Source: Aurantiochytrium sp. KH105
Taxonomy: Eukaryota > Sar > Bigyra > Thraustochytrida > Thraustochytriidae
DNA length: 64,000 nt
Reading direction: 5' to 3'
Assembly: GCA_003116975.1 (NCBI GenBank)
Contig: BGKB01000059.1
Span: 124,001-188,000 of the forward strand
Shown here: positions 50,078 to 59,400 of the stretch, piece by piece
How the letters are laid out: each line of letters starts with the position of its first letter
How positions within the stretch are numbered: position 1 is the stretch's first letter
Program-made: the position numbers and the translations under genes
The notes under the pieces: model-generated
What the model saw: the letters and a program-made list of their open reading frames with translations, nothing else
What the model was told of the DNA's origin: nothing
The model's database searches: none

Positions 50078-53000
50078 ATGACCAGCCACTGGTCGCCACT
50101 GTGCACTGCAGCGTGTGTCCATTGGCAAAACAGTCTCAGGCCACGTGAATGGGCCCCAGAACCAAAATCAACTAGTGGGCCCGACAGGAAAACGAGCATG
50201 GGCTGCATGCACCAGAGGCTCGCGCCTGCCGCGCAATGGCTGCAGGAAGTGGGGCAAGACTTTGGCCGGCCAGGACTTTCAACCCTAGTGCTCTCCGGGA
50301 TCATCAATGGCCTCCTCATGTTCGTCTTTTGCTGTGTCTTCGCCATCCTTGTATTCCAGGACAAGCGCGATGATAGTACCGTCCTCAAAGACTTTCTGCC
50401 CGTCGGCGTGTCCATGCACATCTTCTCCGTCATGATGGGAAGCATCTTTTACGCTTGCTTCACGAGCTGTAAGGCTTCCATCGCGGGCCCCGACATCAAT
50501 CCAGCGCTCTTCTTTGCCCTCATCGTCGAGTCCATCCAGCTCGGCGCCGACTCGCAAAACCCTACGCCTATAGAGGCAATCCTACCAACCTCGCTGCTGG
50601 CCATCTGCATCGGGACCATCGTCATCGGCGTCACCTTTCTCACGCTCGGACACTTCAAGCTCACGCGTATCGTGCAGTACCTGCCAGCCTCGCTCCTCAA
50701 TGGTTTCCTCGCCTGTATTGGTTACAAGGTCATGAAGGCCGCGCTGACCACCACGTGCGGCGATATCTACTACAAGAAGCCTGGCAAATTCATCTTTTGG
50801 AAACTCATCCTGCCGGCGCTACCCGTAGGCTTTGGCTTGTACTTGGCCAAGGCATATCACATTGGCCAGCCCGGTGTAACATTCCCCGTCATCTTGCTCG
50901 TGCCGCTGGGCCTCTTTTACGCTGCGCTTGTCATCTCTGGAACCTCGCTCGAGCAAGCTCGAGACCAGTGTCTCGACGTCGAGTCGAGCGCCTCTTGCGC
51001 AGGCGGGTGGTTCTACCCTGAGTTTGGTAGGGGCGAGTTCGGCGCCGTGTACAGTACGCTGGATCTTGCACACGTCGACGTGGGCGCCTTACTGTACTCT
51101 TTTAGCGACCTTCCGGCCATGCTGCTCATCGTTGTCATTGACTACTTGCTCAAGCTTGCGGGCACGAAAAAGGCCGTAGGTTTCGATTTTCCCTTTGACA
51201 ACGAGATGAAGACGGCCGGTATGGCGTGTCTGGCTAGCGCTGTCGGAGGCTTTAGTCCGCCGGCGTATTCGCAGACCAAGTTCACGGTGCTGAACATTGG
51301 CATCACTCACAATCCAGAGAGCCGCGTACCCGGTATCGTGACGGGTCTGTTCAACGCGGTACTGTACTTTTGGGGGTTCCCGCTGATCAACTATCTTCCT
51401 CGCTTCTTCCTCGGCGGTTTGCTCATCTACGCTGGTCTTGGCTTCGTGGTGGACAATCTGATCAAGAGCTGGAATCGCGTCTCGCGCGAGGAGTTTATGG
51501 CGATCTGGACGATTGTGATCGTGAATGCGGCAACAAGTCTGCTGGTTGCTGTGGTGGTGGGCATTATCTTGTCAGCCATCATCTTTGCAATCGCGTACGG
51601 GCGCATCAGTGTTGTCAAAGCATTTATACCTGGAGAGGCTTACGAATCACATGTCGTTCGAAACATTCTGGATTCGGACAAGATTGCTCATGTCGCTCAG
51701 CGATATGCCATTGTGCAAATGCAAAACTACATTTTCTTTGGATCAGCAGGCCAGATTTTAGACTTTGTCAAGGTCATCTTTCGCGCTGAGCAGTCGAAAA
51801 GACATGTTTTGCGTCTGCAGTACCTCATCTTTGACTGGACGCATGTGTACGGTATTGACTACAGCGGCCTTGGCGTCTTTCTTGATATCATCAACATGGT
51901 CAAGAGAAAGAACGTCAACATTGTGTTTACTGGCGTCGATGCGCCCATTTTGAATTCAATGATTCGCGAGAATCTTGTGCAGCACGTTGCAGGTATCTAC
52001 AGCTCACTTGATCAGGGTGCCGAGTGGATCGAAGAGCAGCTGCTTGAGTGGGCACATCTTGTTCGCTCGCGATGGCTCGAGTTTCGTCCTGTTATTAAAA
52101 TGCACGAACGAGCGAAAAATAAAGCCATCTATGATGTATTTGGCCAAATCGTGAACAAGCACGACTATGGCCGAATCATTGGAGATGCCACGACACGTCG
52201 GGTACTGAGCAAAGATGAAGTTCTCTGTGAAATCGATGATGTCGCAACCGACATGTACATTGTGCAGCAGGGTAAACTCGCATCATATAAACGCGATGGC
52301 GCTGGCAAGCTCGTTCGTGTCGGCTCGTACGCTAGGGGCGCGTATATCAACGAGATGGCAATCTTCTCCTCGGCCAAGCTTCAACATCGAGTTGTCGCTG
52401 AGGGACCATCTGGTACCATTGTGCTGCAGCTCAGTGCTGATACCTGCCGAAGACTAGAAGCGGAGCGCCCGGACGTCCTTGCTGAGCTGCAACGAACGAT
52501 TCTCAGGTACTATCGTCAACATGGAATCAAAGCTGAGCGCAAAGATCAGATTCACAATGCGAGGCAGAACCTCAAGCAACTAATGGCTTTTCACGCTAAA
52601 GTTCTGCACACACAGGGTGCAGCGGGCTTGAATGTTTTACCGAGAGGACTGCAGTCGGAAGATTCAGAGGAAGACATTGACGCGTCAAACGAAAATGGCG
52701 AGGCCTTCATGGGAAACGATGGCTCAATCGAGAGCAACGGGAGCATCCCAACCTTGAATGGTCCCCAGGGTAGATCAGGCGAGTCTCAGCGAGGAGACGA
52801 ACAGCGCAAGTCTGGGCGCAACAGTGATTGGAATGCAATCACGAAGCAAGCAAATCCACGCAAAGTTTCACCTTACCTCGAATCACCGGGCGATGACGCG
52901 CTGGTCCTTTCCAGCAACAACAGCTTGGAAGCCTCCTTCAGGGCCGTGTCTGGAGCGACATCGCGGACGACAATCACAGGCCCTGTCCCGGACGAGGTGT

Positions 53001-55885
53001 CCCGGCATATGGAAGCACTCACCACGGGCGTTGCTCTTGTGCACGCTGCACTCAAATTGACGGGTGAGCAAACATCAACCCCTCTACGAAACGTTCTTCG
53101 ACACTGGACGGAAGATCGAACTCTCAGCGATATGGGGCATTCACGCGAGACGCAATATCTGTTCGGCTCCAATACAGTCGCTCAGCTCGCGAACACCAGC
53201 GACGCAGCGCCGATACGAACCTTCAATCAGTCGCTGCAACTTTCCTCTACGGGGATGCTGTGTCTGAGCCCTGAGCGCATCAAGGCCAGCATGGACTGTT
53301 TTCGCGCGCACGATACGCGAGGCGCGCAAAGGCTCGACACTAAACAAGTCCTTGACGCACTCCAAAAACTTGGCCATCACATCAACGAGAGAGACTTGGC
53401 AATACTTCTCGCCCTCGATGCACATGGAGACTTATACGTCGCAGACGAAAGCAATTATGGTCTCCTCAAGTCGCGCACGTCAATCCTCACGCTTTTGCGC
53501 GACCACAGTGCGCACACTTCGACACGGCATGTTGACAGCGCAGAGATCAAACGAGAATCACAGATCGAGCTCATGAGTACCATGTTACGCTCAACGGCGT
53601 TTTTCCCTGTTCTAGAGAGCTCCAATGAGGGATTCACAAGTGCGACCGCGGAACGCTCCGAGATCCTCATTTTTCGCCGCGAAGAAGCCCTTTGCATGGA
53701 AGGGAACCCGGTCAACAGCATGTTTATCATCCTCGACGGAGTTCTGTCCGTCACACAAGGCGACACGACACGAACGGTTCACGTGTCGCACTCCCCATTT
53801 GTGATTGGGGCCGACACCATACTGCATCCTGGCACCATTCCGCAGCACGCAATCTCGGCAACAGTCGTCTCACAGCGAAGCATCGCAATTGAGATTTTGC
53901 GATCCACGCTGCTAGATCTCGTCCCTGGCACGGATCCGACTTTGCGCACCGAACAGAAGAAAGCTGTGCGTCTTGCTGAAATTCAACGTGAAACCGCGCG
54001 CAAGGCGAAATCCTCTTCGGGATCAGTTCGCCGCATCGAATCTGTTCTCGCGCAGCAGCAGAAGGCAACATTTGGTGAGCGCTACCGCGCTTTGGCTAGC
54101 GTTGATCTTTTCAAACCTGTCGCTGAGCTCGACCCTTCGCTTCTCTCGCGCCTTGCATCGGGGTCCGAGGTCATCGTTTTCCATGAGGGTCAGTCCATCT
54201 ATCTTCGAGGTGCAACAGCCAATGCAATTTTTGTTGTCATATCGGGTGCGGCTCGCATTGAGCAACCGTCTCAAACAGAAGAAAACCCTAGAACGCTGGC
54301 TGAACTCTCAGTCTCCAACGGGAAAACGGAAAGAGCCTTTGTGCTCGGTCAAGCAGAGTTTTCCAATGGCACGGCTAGCTACGAAGATGATGCAATCTGT
54401 GCGTCGGAAACCATGGTCGCGCTCAAGCTGTCACGTGGCTCGCTGCGGAATTCGTTTGAGGAAACGCATCCAATCTGGGAAGTCTTTCAAGATAACGCTG
54501 AACGCGGCAACAACCGAGCTTCGAGAGCGCGAATGGCGGCAAAACTGGGAAATATCCGGCAAAAGACACTGCGGATGATTCGATCTCCTTCGACGCGAAG
54601 ACCTTCTGACGATTCAACACACCAGGGTTCTGGCAAGTTTGCAAGTGCAAAGGAATCCAAGAGCAAACGCAAGGGTAATGAGAACGAGCTTCGTCGCATC
54701 ATGTCTTCGCCTAATGTGGCTGGAGCAATTTCCCCGCAAAGTCCACTCTCACCTCAACAAAAAGAACAAGATGACGCGCAATCTGCGAGCATCAATCAAG
54801 GTGCCCGTGGCAACCTTGATCTCAGCAACAACAATAGCAACAATGACAAGGATAAGGACAATGACATTGACATTGATAATGACAATGACCATGACAACAG
54901 TAGCAATGACACCAGCAATGATGATAACAACAACAGCAAGAACGAAGGCAACGTCGAGCAAACGATGCCTATGACGCAGCATGTCCATCGAGGCACTGAG
55001 GTAGAGCTTTTTCAGTTCCTAAACCTCGTCACGCGACTGAGCCTCTATCCGCTATCGTCAGGTCAAGTGTCAGCCCTTTCTAAGCTCTTCAAAATGTATG
55101 CGAGCTCTCTACTTTCTAGAAGCAAAAGGAGCAGTCCCGGCGACACGGACATTCTCGACATTGACGCCGGTCAAGACGGAAATGAAAAACACGGAGGAGC
55201 AATCTGCGTCATCACCAGAAAAAAACTTCGCAAACTTTTTGAAGACGCGGAGCTGCAGGTCCTCTGCCACAACATTGATGTAGTCCTACAAGAATGGGCT
55301 TCTGAAGACGCTGATGTTCCAGCTCTTACTTTGCAAAGTTTCGTCTCGGTGATAGCACTCGATGTGCAGAACGAACAAACTTTACTCGAGGTTGAGTCGG
55401 TCTACAAGACCATTCTGGGCTTTCACGACCAGCGAGACGGAGCTGTCGCCGCCTTTGTCGATTCGTGGACGCCGGAGACAGGCCATGGTATGTCTATCTC
55501 AGAGAAGTGGGAGCTTGTCACGAATACATTTGATCTGGGCATTACTTCACGAGATATCCAAGAATGCTGGAAGCGTTTCATCGATGCCGAGATATCCTTT
55601 GAAGCAGCGGAAGAAATGGTCTTCGAGGCGGATCTCGGTGGCGCGGGCTACATTACCTTTCAAGAATTTGTCGACGCCGTCGAATTCGTCCATCCCATCG
55701 AGCTGACATCTTCTATGGCTGACATTGTCATGCTCCAGAGGCAAATTAAACAGGCAAACTCTCCAACCGCGAGTCTTACTCGAATGTTCAGGGGCTCAAA
55801 CCGACGCGGCAGTGTGTCCCGGGCTCTCCTTGCCACCGCAGGACCCCTCTATAAGAGAACCAATAGTTCCCTCGATCATAAGTAA
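50078..55885 (+). CDS. Giant SulP-family transporter with STAS, three cyclic-nucleotide-binding and EF-hand-like regions (copy A)
   Basis: A 1935-residue intronless protein starting at an ATG; internal Met at 41 and 44 are alternative starts. A SulP membrane domain spans about 70-505 (LVLSGIINGLLMFVFCC, AGPDINPALFFALIVES, VGGFSPPAYSQTKF). A STAS domain follows at about 545-665 (YAIVQMQNYIFFGSAGQI, FDWTHVYGIDYSGLGVFLDI). cNBD1 is at about 707-820 (DMYIVQQGKL, SYARGAYINEMAIF). An EF-hand-like region at about 1060-1115 precedes cNBD2 (about 1190-1280, NSMFIILDGVLSV) and cNBD3 (about 1340-1460, IYLRGATANAIFVVISGAARI). An Asn/Asp-rich linker and a C-terminal EF-hand-like pair (EADLGGAGYITFQEF) complete it. 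The membrane part resembles the fungal Vsb1-type SulP group; the substrate is not established. Regulation by cyclic nucleotides and Ca2+ is inferred. Confidence 0.85.
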   Translation: MTSHWSPLCTAACVHWQNSLRPREWAPEPKSTSGPDRKTSMGCMHQRLAPAAQWLQEVGQDFGRPGLSTLVLSGIINGLLMFVFCCVFAILVFQDKRDDSTVLKDFLPVGVSMHIFSVMMGSIFYACFTSCKASIAGPDINPALFFALIVESIQLGADSQNPTPIEAILPTSLLAICIGTIVIGVTFLTLGHFKLTRIVQYLPASLLNGFLACIGYKVMKAALTTTCGDIYYKKPGKFIFWKLILPALPVGFGLYLAKAYHIGQPGVTFPVILLVPLGLFYAALVISGTSLEQARDQCLDVESSASCAGGWFYPEFGRGEFGAVYSTLDLAHVDVGALLYSFSDLPAMLLIVVIDYLLKLAGTKKAVGFDFPFDNEMKTAGMACLASAVGGFSPPAYSQTKFTVLNIGITHNPESRVPGIVTGLFNAVLYFWGFPLINYLPRFFLGGLLIYAGLGFVVDNLIKSWNRVSREEFMAIWTIVIVNAATSLLVAVVVGIILSAIIFAIAYGRISVVKAFIPGEAYESHVVRNILDSDKIAHVAQRYAIVQMQNYIFFGSAGQILDFVKVIFRAEQSKRHVLRLQYLIFDWTHVYGIDYSGLGVFLDIINMVKRKNVNIVFTGVDAPILNSMIRENLVQHVAGIYSSLDQGAEWIEEQLLEWAHLVRSRWLEFRPVIKMHERAKNKAIYDVFGQIVNKHDYGRIIGDATTRRVLSKDEVLCEIDDVATDMYIVQQGKLASYKRDGAGKLVRVGSYARGAYINEMAIFSSAKLQHRVVAEGPSGTIVLQLSADTCRRLEAERPDVLAELQRTILRYYRQHGIKAERKDQIHNARQNLKQLMAFHAKVLHTQGAAGLNVLPRGLQSEDSEEDIDASNENGEAFMGNDGSIESNGSIPTLNGPQGRSGESQRGDEQRKSGRNSDWNAITKQANPRKVSPYLESPGDDALVLSSNNSLEASFRAVSGATSRTTITGPVPDEVSRHMEALTTGVALVHAALKLTGEQTSTPLRNVLRHWTEDRTLSDMGHSRETQYLFGSNTVAQLANTSDAAPIRTFNQSLQLSSTGMLCLSPERIKASMDCFRAHDTRGAQRLDTKQVLDALQKLGHHINERDLAILLALDAHGDLYVADESNYGLLKSRTSILTLLRDHSAHTSTRHVDSAEIKRESQIELMSTMLRSTAFFPVLESSNEGFTSATAERSEILIFRREEALCMEGNPVNSMFIILDGVLSVTQGDTTRTVHVSHSPFVIGADTILHPGTIPQHAISATVVSQRSIAIEILRSTLLDLVPGTDPTLRTEQKKAVRLAEIQRETARKAKSSSGSVRRIESVLAQQQKATFGERYRALASVDLFKPVAELDPSLLSRLASGSEVIVFHEGQSIYLRGATANAIFVVISGAARIEQPSQTEENPRTLAELSVSNGKTERAFVLGQAEFSNGTASYEDDAICASETMVALKLSRGSLRNSFEETHPIWEVFQDNAERGNNRASRARMAAKLGNIRQKTLRMIRSPSTRRPSDDSTHQGSGKFASAKESKSKRKGNENELRRIMSSPNVAGAISPQSPLSPQQKEQDDAQSASINQGARGNLDLSNNNSNNDKDKDNDIDIDNDNDHDNSSNDTSNDDNNNSKNEGNVEQTMPMTQHVHRGTEVELFQFLNLVTRLSLYPLSSGQVSALSKLFKMYASSLLSRSKRSSPGDTDILDIDAGQDGNEKHGGAICVITRKKLRKLFEDAELQVLCHNIDVVLQEWASEDADVPALTLQSFVSVIALDVQNEQTLLEVESVYKTILGFHDQRDGAVAAFVDSWTPETGHGMSISEKWELVTNTFDLGITSRDIQECWKRFIDAEISFEAAEEMVFEADLGGAGYITFQEFVDAVEFVHPIELTSSMADIVMLQRQIKQANSPTASLTRMFRGSNRRGSVSRALLATAGPLYKRTNSSLDHK
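50288..51588 (+). repeat. Near-identical SulP membrane-domain segment, copy A
   Basis: 1301 bp aligned without gaps to 56560-57860 (offset 6272) with about seven substitutions counted by eye, roughly 99.5 percent identity. Similarity drops abruptly at both ends although the reading frame continues. Confidence 0.9.
54815..54952 (+). repeat. AAC/GAC/AAT triplet-rich tract encoding an Asn/Asp linker
   Basis: Repeated AAYGAC, AAYAAY and GACATTGAC units encode a mostly Asn/Asp/Ser/Lys stretch of about 45 residues in SulP copy A. Copy B lacks an equivalent run. Confidence 0.8.
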
Positions 55886-56451
55886 GAAGCCTAGACAAAC
55901 AATTTTAAGCGCATGATCGTTCAAACACGACCATGCCTGCCTACTGTCCGTTGCCCTGGCCTGTACATAATAGGCATACTGCAGCTTGCAGACCCTAGCT
56001 TTACGCTACGGCAAAATACTTCTATCCGCGATATAACATGGCACCACTAGCGCGCAACAGCGCTGACGCGGCCGAAGCTCGAGTTGGTCTCTCTTTCTAC
56101 ACGAGTGCGGCACGGTGCGGTGCCCCAAGCCTGTAACCTTAGATGCGTGGTGCCACAGTGGCGCACAGTGGCAGCCTGCTGAAGCTACTACTAGTCCTAC
56201 CAGAAATAGCGTAACCGTCATAAAACAAAAGTGCATACATGTACGTTAGCCGTCTCCCACTCAGCCACTGTCGAAATTTAGCTCACCACTTGACGGAGGC
56301 GTCTGTCTACGCAGCCTCATTGCCAGTGCGCCGCGTGTCTGTCTGTCGGCTAGGCCATGACTCACAGAGGCAACGTGGTTATTAGGAAAAGCAAAGCCGT
56401 GCGAAAGCAAAAGGCTTGGCTCTCGGGCCAGCGAGGAGAGGAACGACGAGG
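55886..56451. other. Spacer between the two SulP genes
   Basis: Holds the 3' flank of copy A and the leader of copy B. It is not similar to the region upstream of copy A by eye. A GGCACGGTGCGGTGCC-like imperfect palindrome lies at about 56107-56123. No gene is recognised. Confidence 0.55.
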
Positions 56452-59400
56452 ATGGCACAAGCCTCGACACCATGGCCCTCGCGCGCGGGTAGCATAGCAA
56501 AGTCCTTGCGCAGGGCACTAAAAGGATCAGACCTGCATGGATCAGGACTGCTAACCTTGGTGCTCTCCGGGATCATCAATGGCCTCCTCATGTTCGTCTT
56601 TTGCTGTGTCTTCGCCATCCTTGTATTCCAGGACAAGCGCGATGATAGTACCGTCCTCAAAGACTTTCTGCCCGTCGGCGTGTCCATGCACATCTTCTCC
56701 GTCATGATGGGAAGCATCTTTTACGCTTGCTTCACGAGCTGTAAGGCTTCCATCGCGGGCCCCGACATCAATCCAGCGCTCTTCTTTGCCCTCATCGTCG
56801 AGTCCATCCAGCTCGGCGCCGACTCGCAAAACCCTACGCCTATAGAGGCAATCCTACCAACCTCGCTGCTGGCCATCTGCATCGGGACCATCCTCATCGG
56901 CGTCACCTTTCTCACGCTCGGACACTTCAAGCTCACGCGTATCGTGCAGTACCTGCCAGCCTCGCTCCTCAATGGTTTCCTCGCCTGCATTGGTTACAAG
57001 GTCATGAAGGCCGCCCTGACCACCACGTGCGGCGATATCTACTACAAGAAGCCTGGCAAATTCATCTTTTGGAAACTCATGCTGCCGGCGCTACCCGTAG
57101 GCTTTGGCTTGTACTTGGCCAAGGCATATCACATTGGCCAGCCCGGTGTAACATTCCCCGTCATCTTGCTCGTGCCGCTGGGCCTCTTTTACGCTGCGCT
57201 TGTCATCTCTGGAACCTCGCTCGAGCAAGCTCGAGACCAGTGTCTCGACGTCGAGTCGAGCGCCTCTTGCGCAGGCGGGTGGTTCTACCCTGAGTTTGGT
57301 AGGGGCGAGTTCGGCGCCGTGTACAGTACGCTGGATCTTGCACACGTCGACGTGGGCGCCTTACTGTACTCTTTTAGCGACCTTCCGGCCATGCTGCTCA
57401 TCGTTGTCATTGACTACTTGCTCAAGCTTGCGGGCACGAAAAAGGCCGTAGGTTTTGACTTTCCCTTTGACAACGAGATGAAGACGGCCGGTATGGCGTG
57501 TCTGGCTAGCGCTGTCGGAGGCTTTAGTCCGCCGGCGTATTCGCAGACCAAGTTCACGGTGCTGAACATTGGCATCACTCACAATCCAGAGAGCCGCGTA
57601 CCCGGTATCGTGACGGGTCTGTTCAACGCGGTACTGTACTTTTGGGGGTTCCCGCTGATCAACTATCTTCCTCGCTTCTTCCTCGGCGGTTTGCTCATCT
57701 ACGCTGGTCTTGGCTTCGTGGTGGACAATCTGATCAAGAGCTGGAATCGCGTCTCGCGCGAGGAGTTTATGGCGATCTGGACGATTGTGATCGTGAATGC
57801 GGCAACAAGTCTGCTGGTTGCTGTGGTGGTGGGCATTATCCTGTCAGCCATCATCTTTGCCCTTACGTACGGGCGGATCGGGGTGGTCAAGGCATATTTT
57901 CATGGATGCGACTACGAGTCCAAGGTTGTCCGAAGCGTAAAGGACGCCTCCAAGCTGACTCATCTGAGCAAAAGGTACGCGATCGTGCAAATGCAAAACT
58001 ACATTTTCTTTGGCTCGGCAGGACAAATTCTCGACTTTACGAAATCTCTGCTCGCGGAACAGGCTCAAGTGTCGCGTATGGGACGAGTGCGCTACCTCAT
58101 CTTTGACTGGACGCATGTGTACGGTATTGACTACAGCGGCCTTGGCGTCTTTCTTGATATTGCAAATGTCTTGAAAAAGCACGAGGTCATGTTTGTTTTC
58201 ACGGGCGTCAAGGAAAACATCATTCGCAGCATGTTGCGAGAAGGCATCCTCCAGCACGGCGCAGCAGTTCTTGATCATCTCGATCTTGGCGTTGAGTGGA
58301 TCGAAGAGCAGCTGCTTGAATGGGCACACCTTGTCCGCTCGCGATGGCTCGAATTTCGTCCTGTTGTCAAGCTCCATGACCTTGCAAGGAATAAAGCCAA
58401 GCACGATGCTCTGGAAGAGATTCTTAAAGACACCGGATTTGGAAACGAGCTCTGGCGTTTCGTGAAACGGGTCGTCATTGCCAAGGGCGAGACGCTGTGC
58501 GAGCCCGGCAAACCTGCGGAATCGCTCTACATTGTGCAGCAAGGAAAATTCTCCTCTGTTTTTGCAGACGCGAATGGCAATGTGCGCAAAATTCGATCGT
58601 ATGCTCGAGGTGCGTACATTAACGAGATGGCGGTCTTCACGACAGCCCTGCAACAGCACAAAATTATCGCAGATACAGAAAATTGTGCGGTTATTGTCAT
58701 GACGCAGTACGAGATTTCGCGCCTTCGCGCCTCGCGACCTAACATCTTCATGGCTCTACAGCAGACGATTCTGCGCCACTACTGGCAGAGTAATCTCAAA
58801 CTTGAGCGAGAAATCTCGGACTTTGAGCAGTTTGCACCGCTCCCGGGGGATCTGAGGCAGCAGAACTCATTCGACGCCGAAGCGAGCGCATCTGTCAAGT
58901 CTCGCTCTGGGAAATTGGCGAAACGGGCATCCATGCTGAGTCGCGGATCATCTTTTGTTTCTCATCTCTTTATGATAGGCGGGCTTTCAGCATCAGCGGC
59001 GGCGCATGATAGGGGCTCTTTGATCGGATCATCGACACATATTCCGAGCGCCGCAAACATGATGGCGAGTTTTCGAGGCTCGCAAAAAAAGGCAATGCAA
59101 GCCTATAACGGATCGGAAGCAAGCTCAGTCCATGTTGAGGAAGCCGGGCTTGCCTTTCTGCATGCGGCCATCAATCTCATCCAAAAGGACTCCGAGCGCT
59201 GGCTTATTCAAGACGAGCTCCTTGGTGCTGGACTCACCAATAAAGTTTCAACAGGGACGACCCTAAACGTCCTCTTTGAAGGATTTTCTTCCGAAATCGA
59301 GCTTCTTCACGGCAGGGCAGGCATCGTCCGGCTTCAAGCATATACCGACGAAGTGCATAATGTAGAAGCCGTAGAACGCCCTGCGCGCATTTGCGAGGAC

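Noticed and set aside
54639-54974. Frames rich in Thr/Met/Ile or Val/Ile opposite the SulP Asn/Asp tract
   Set aside because: By-products of the AAC/GAC triplet repeat in the real frame.
50288-57860. Assembly duplication as the sole explanation for the SulP pair
   Set aside because: The flanking coding regions are strongly diverged yet full length and in frame, so both copies are real genes; only the homogenised segment needs conversion or a local mis-join.
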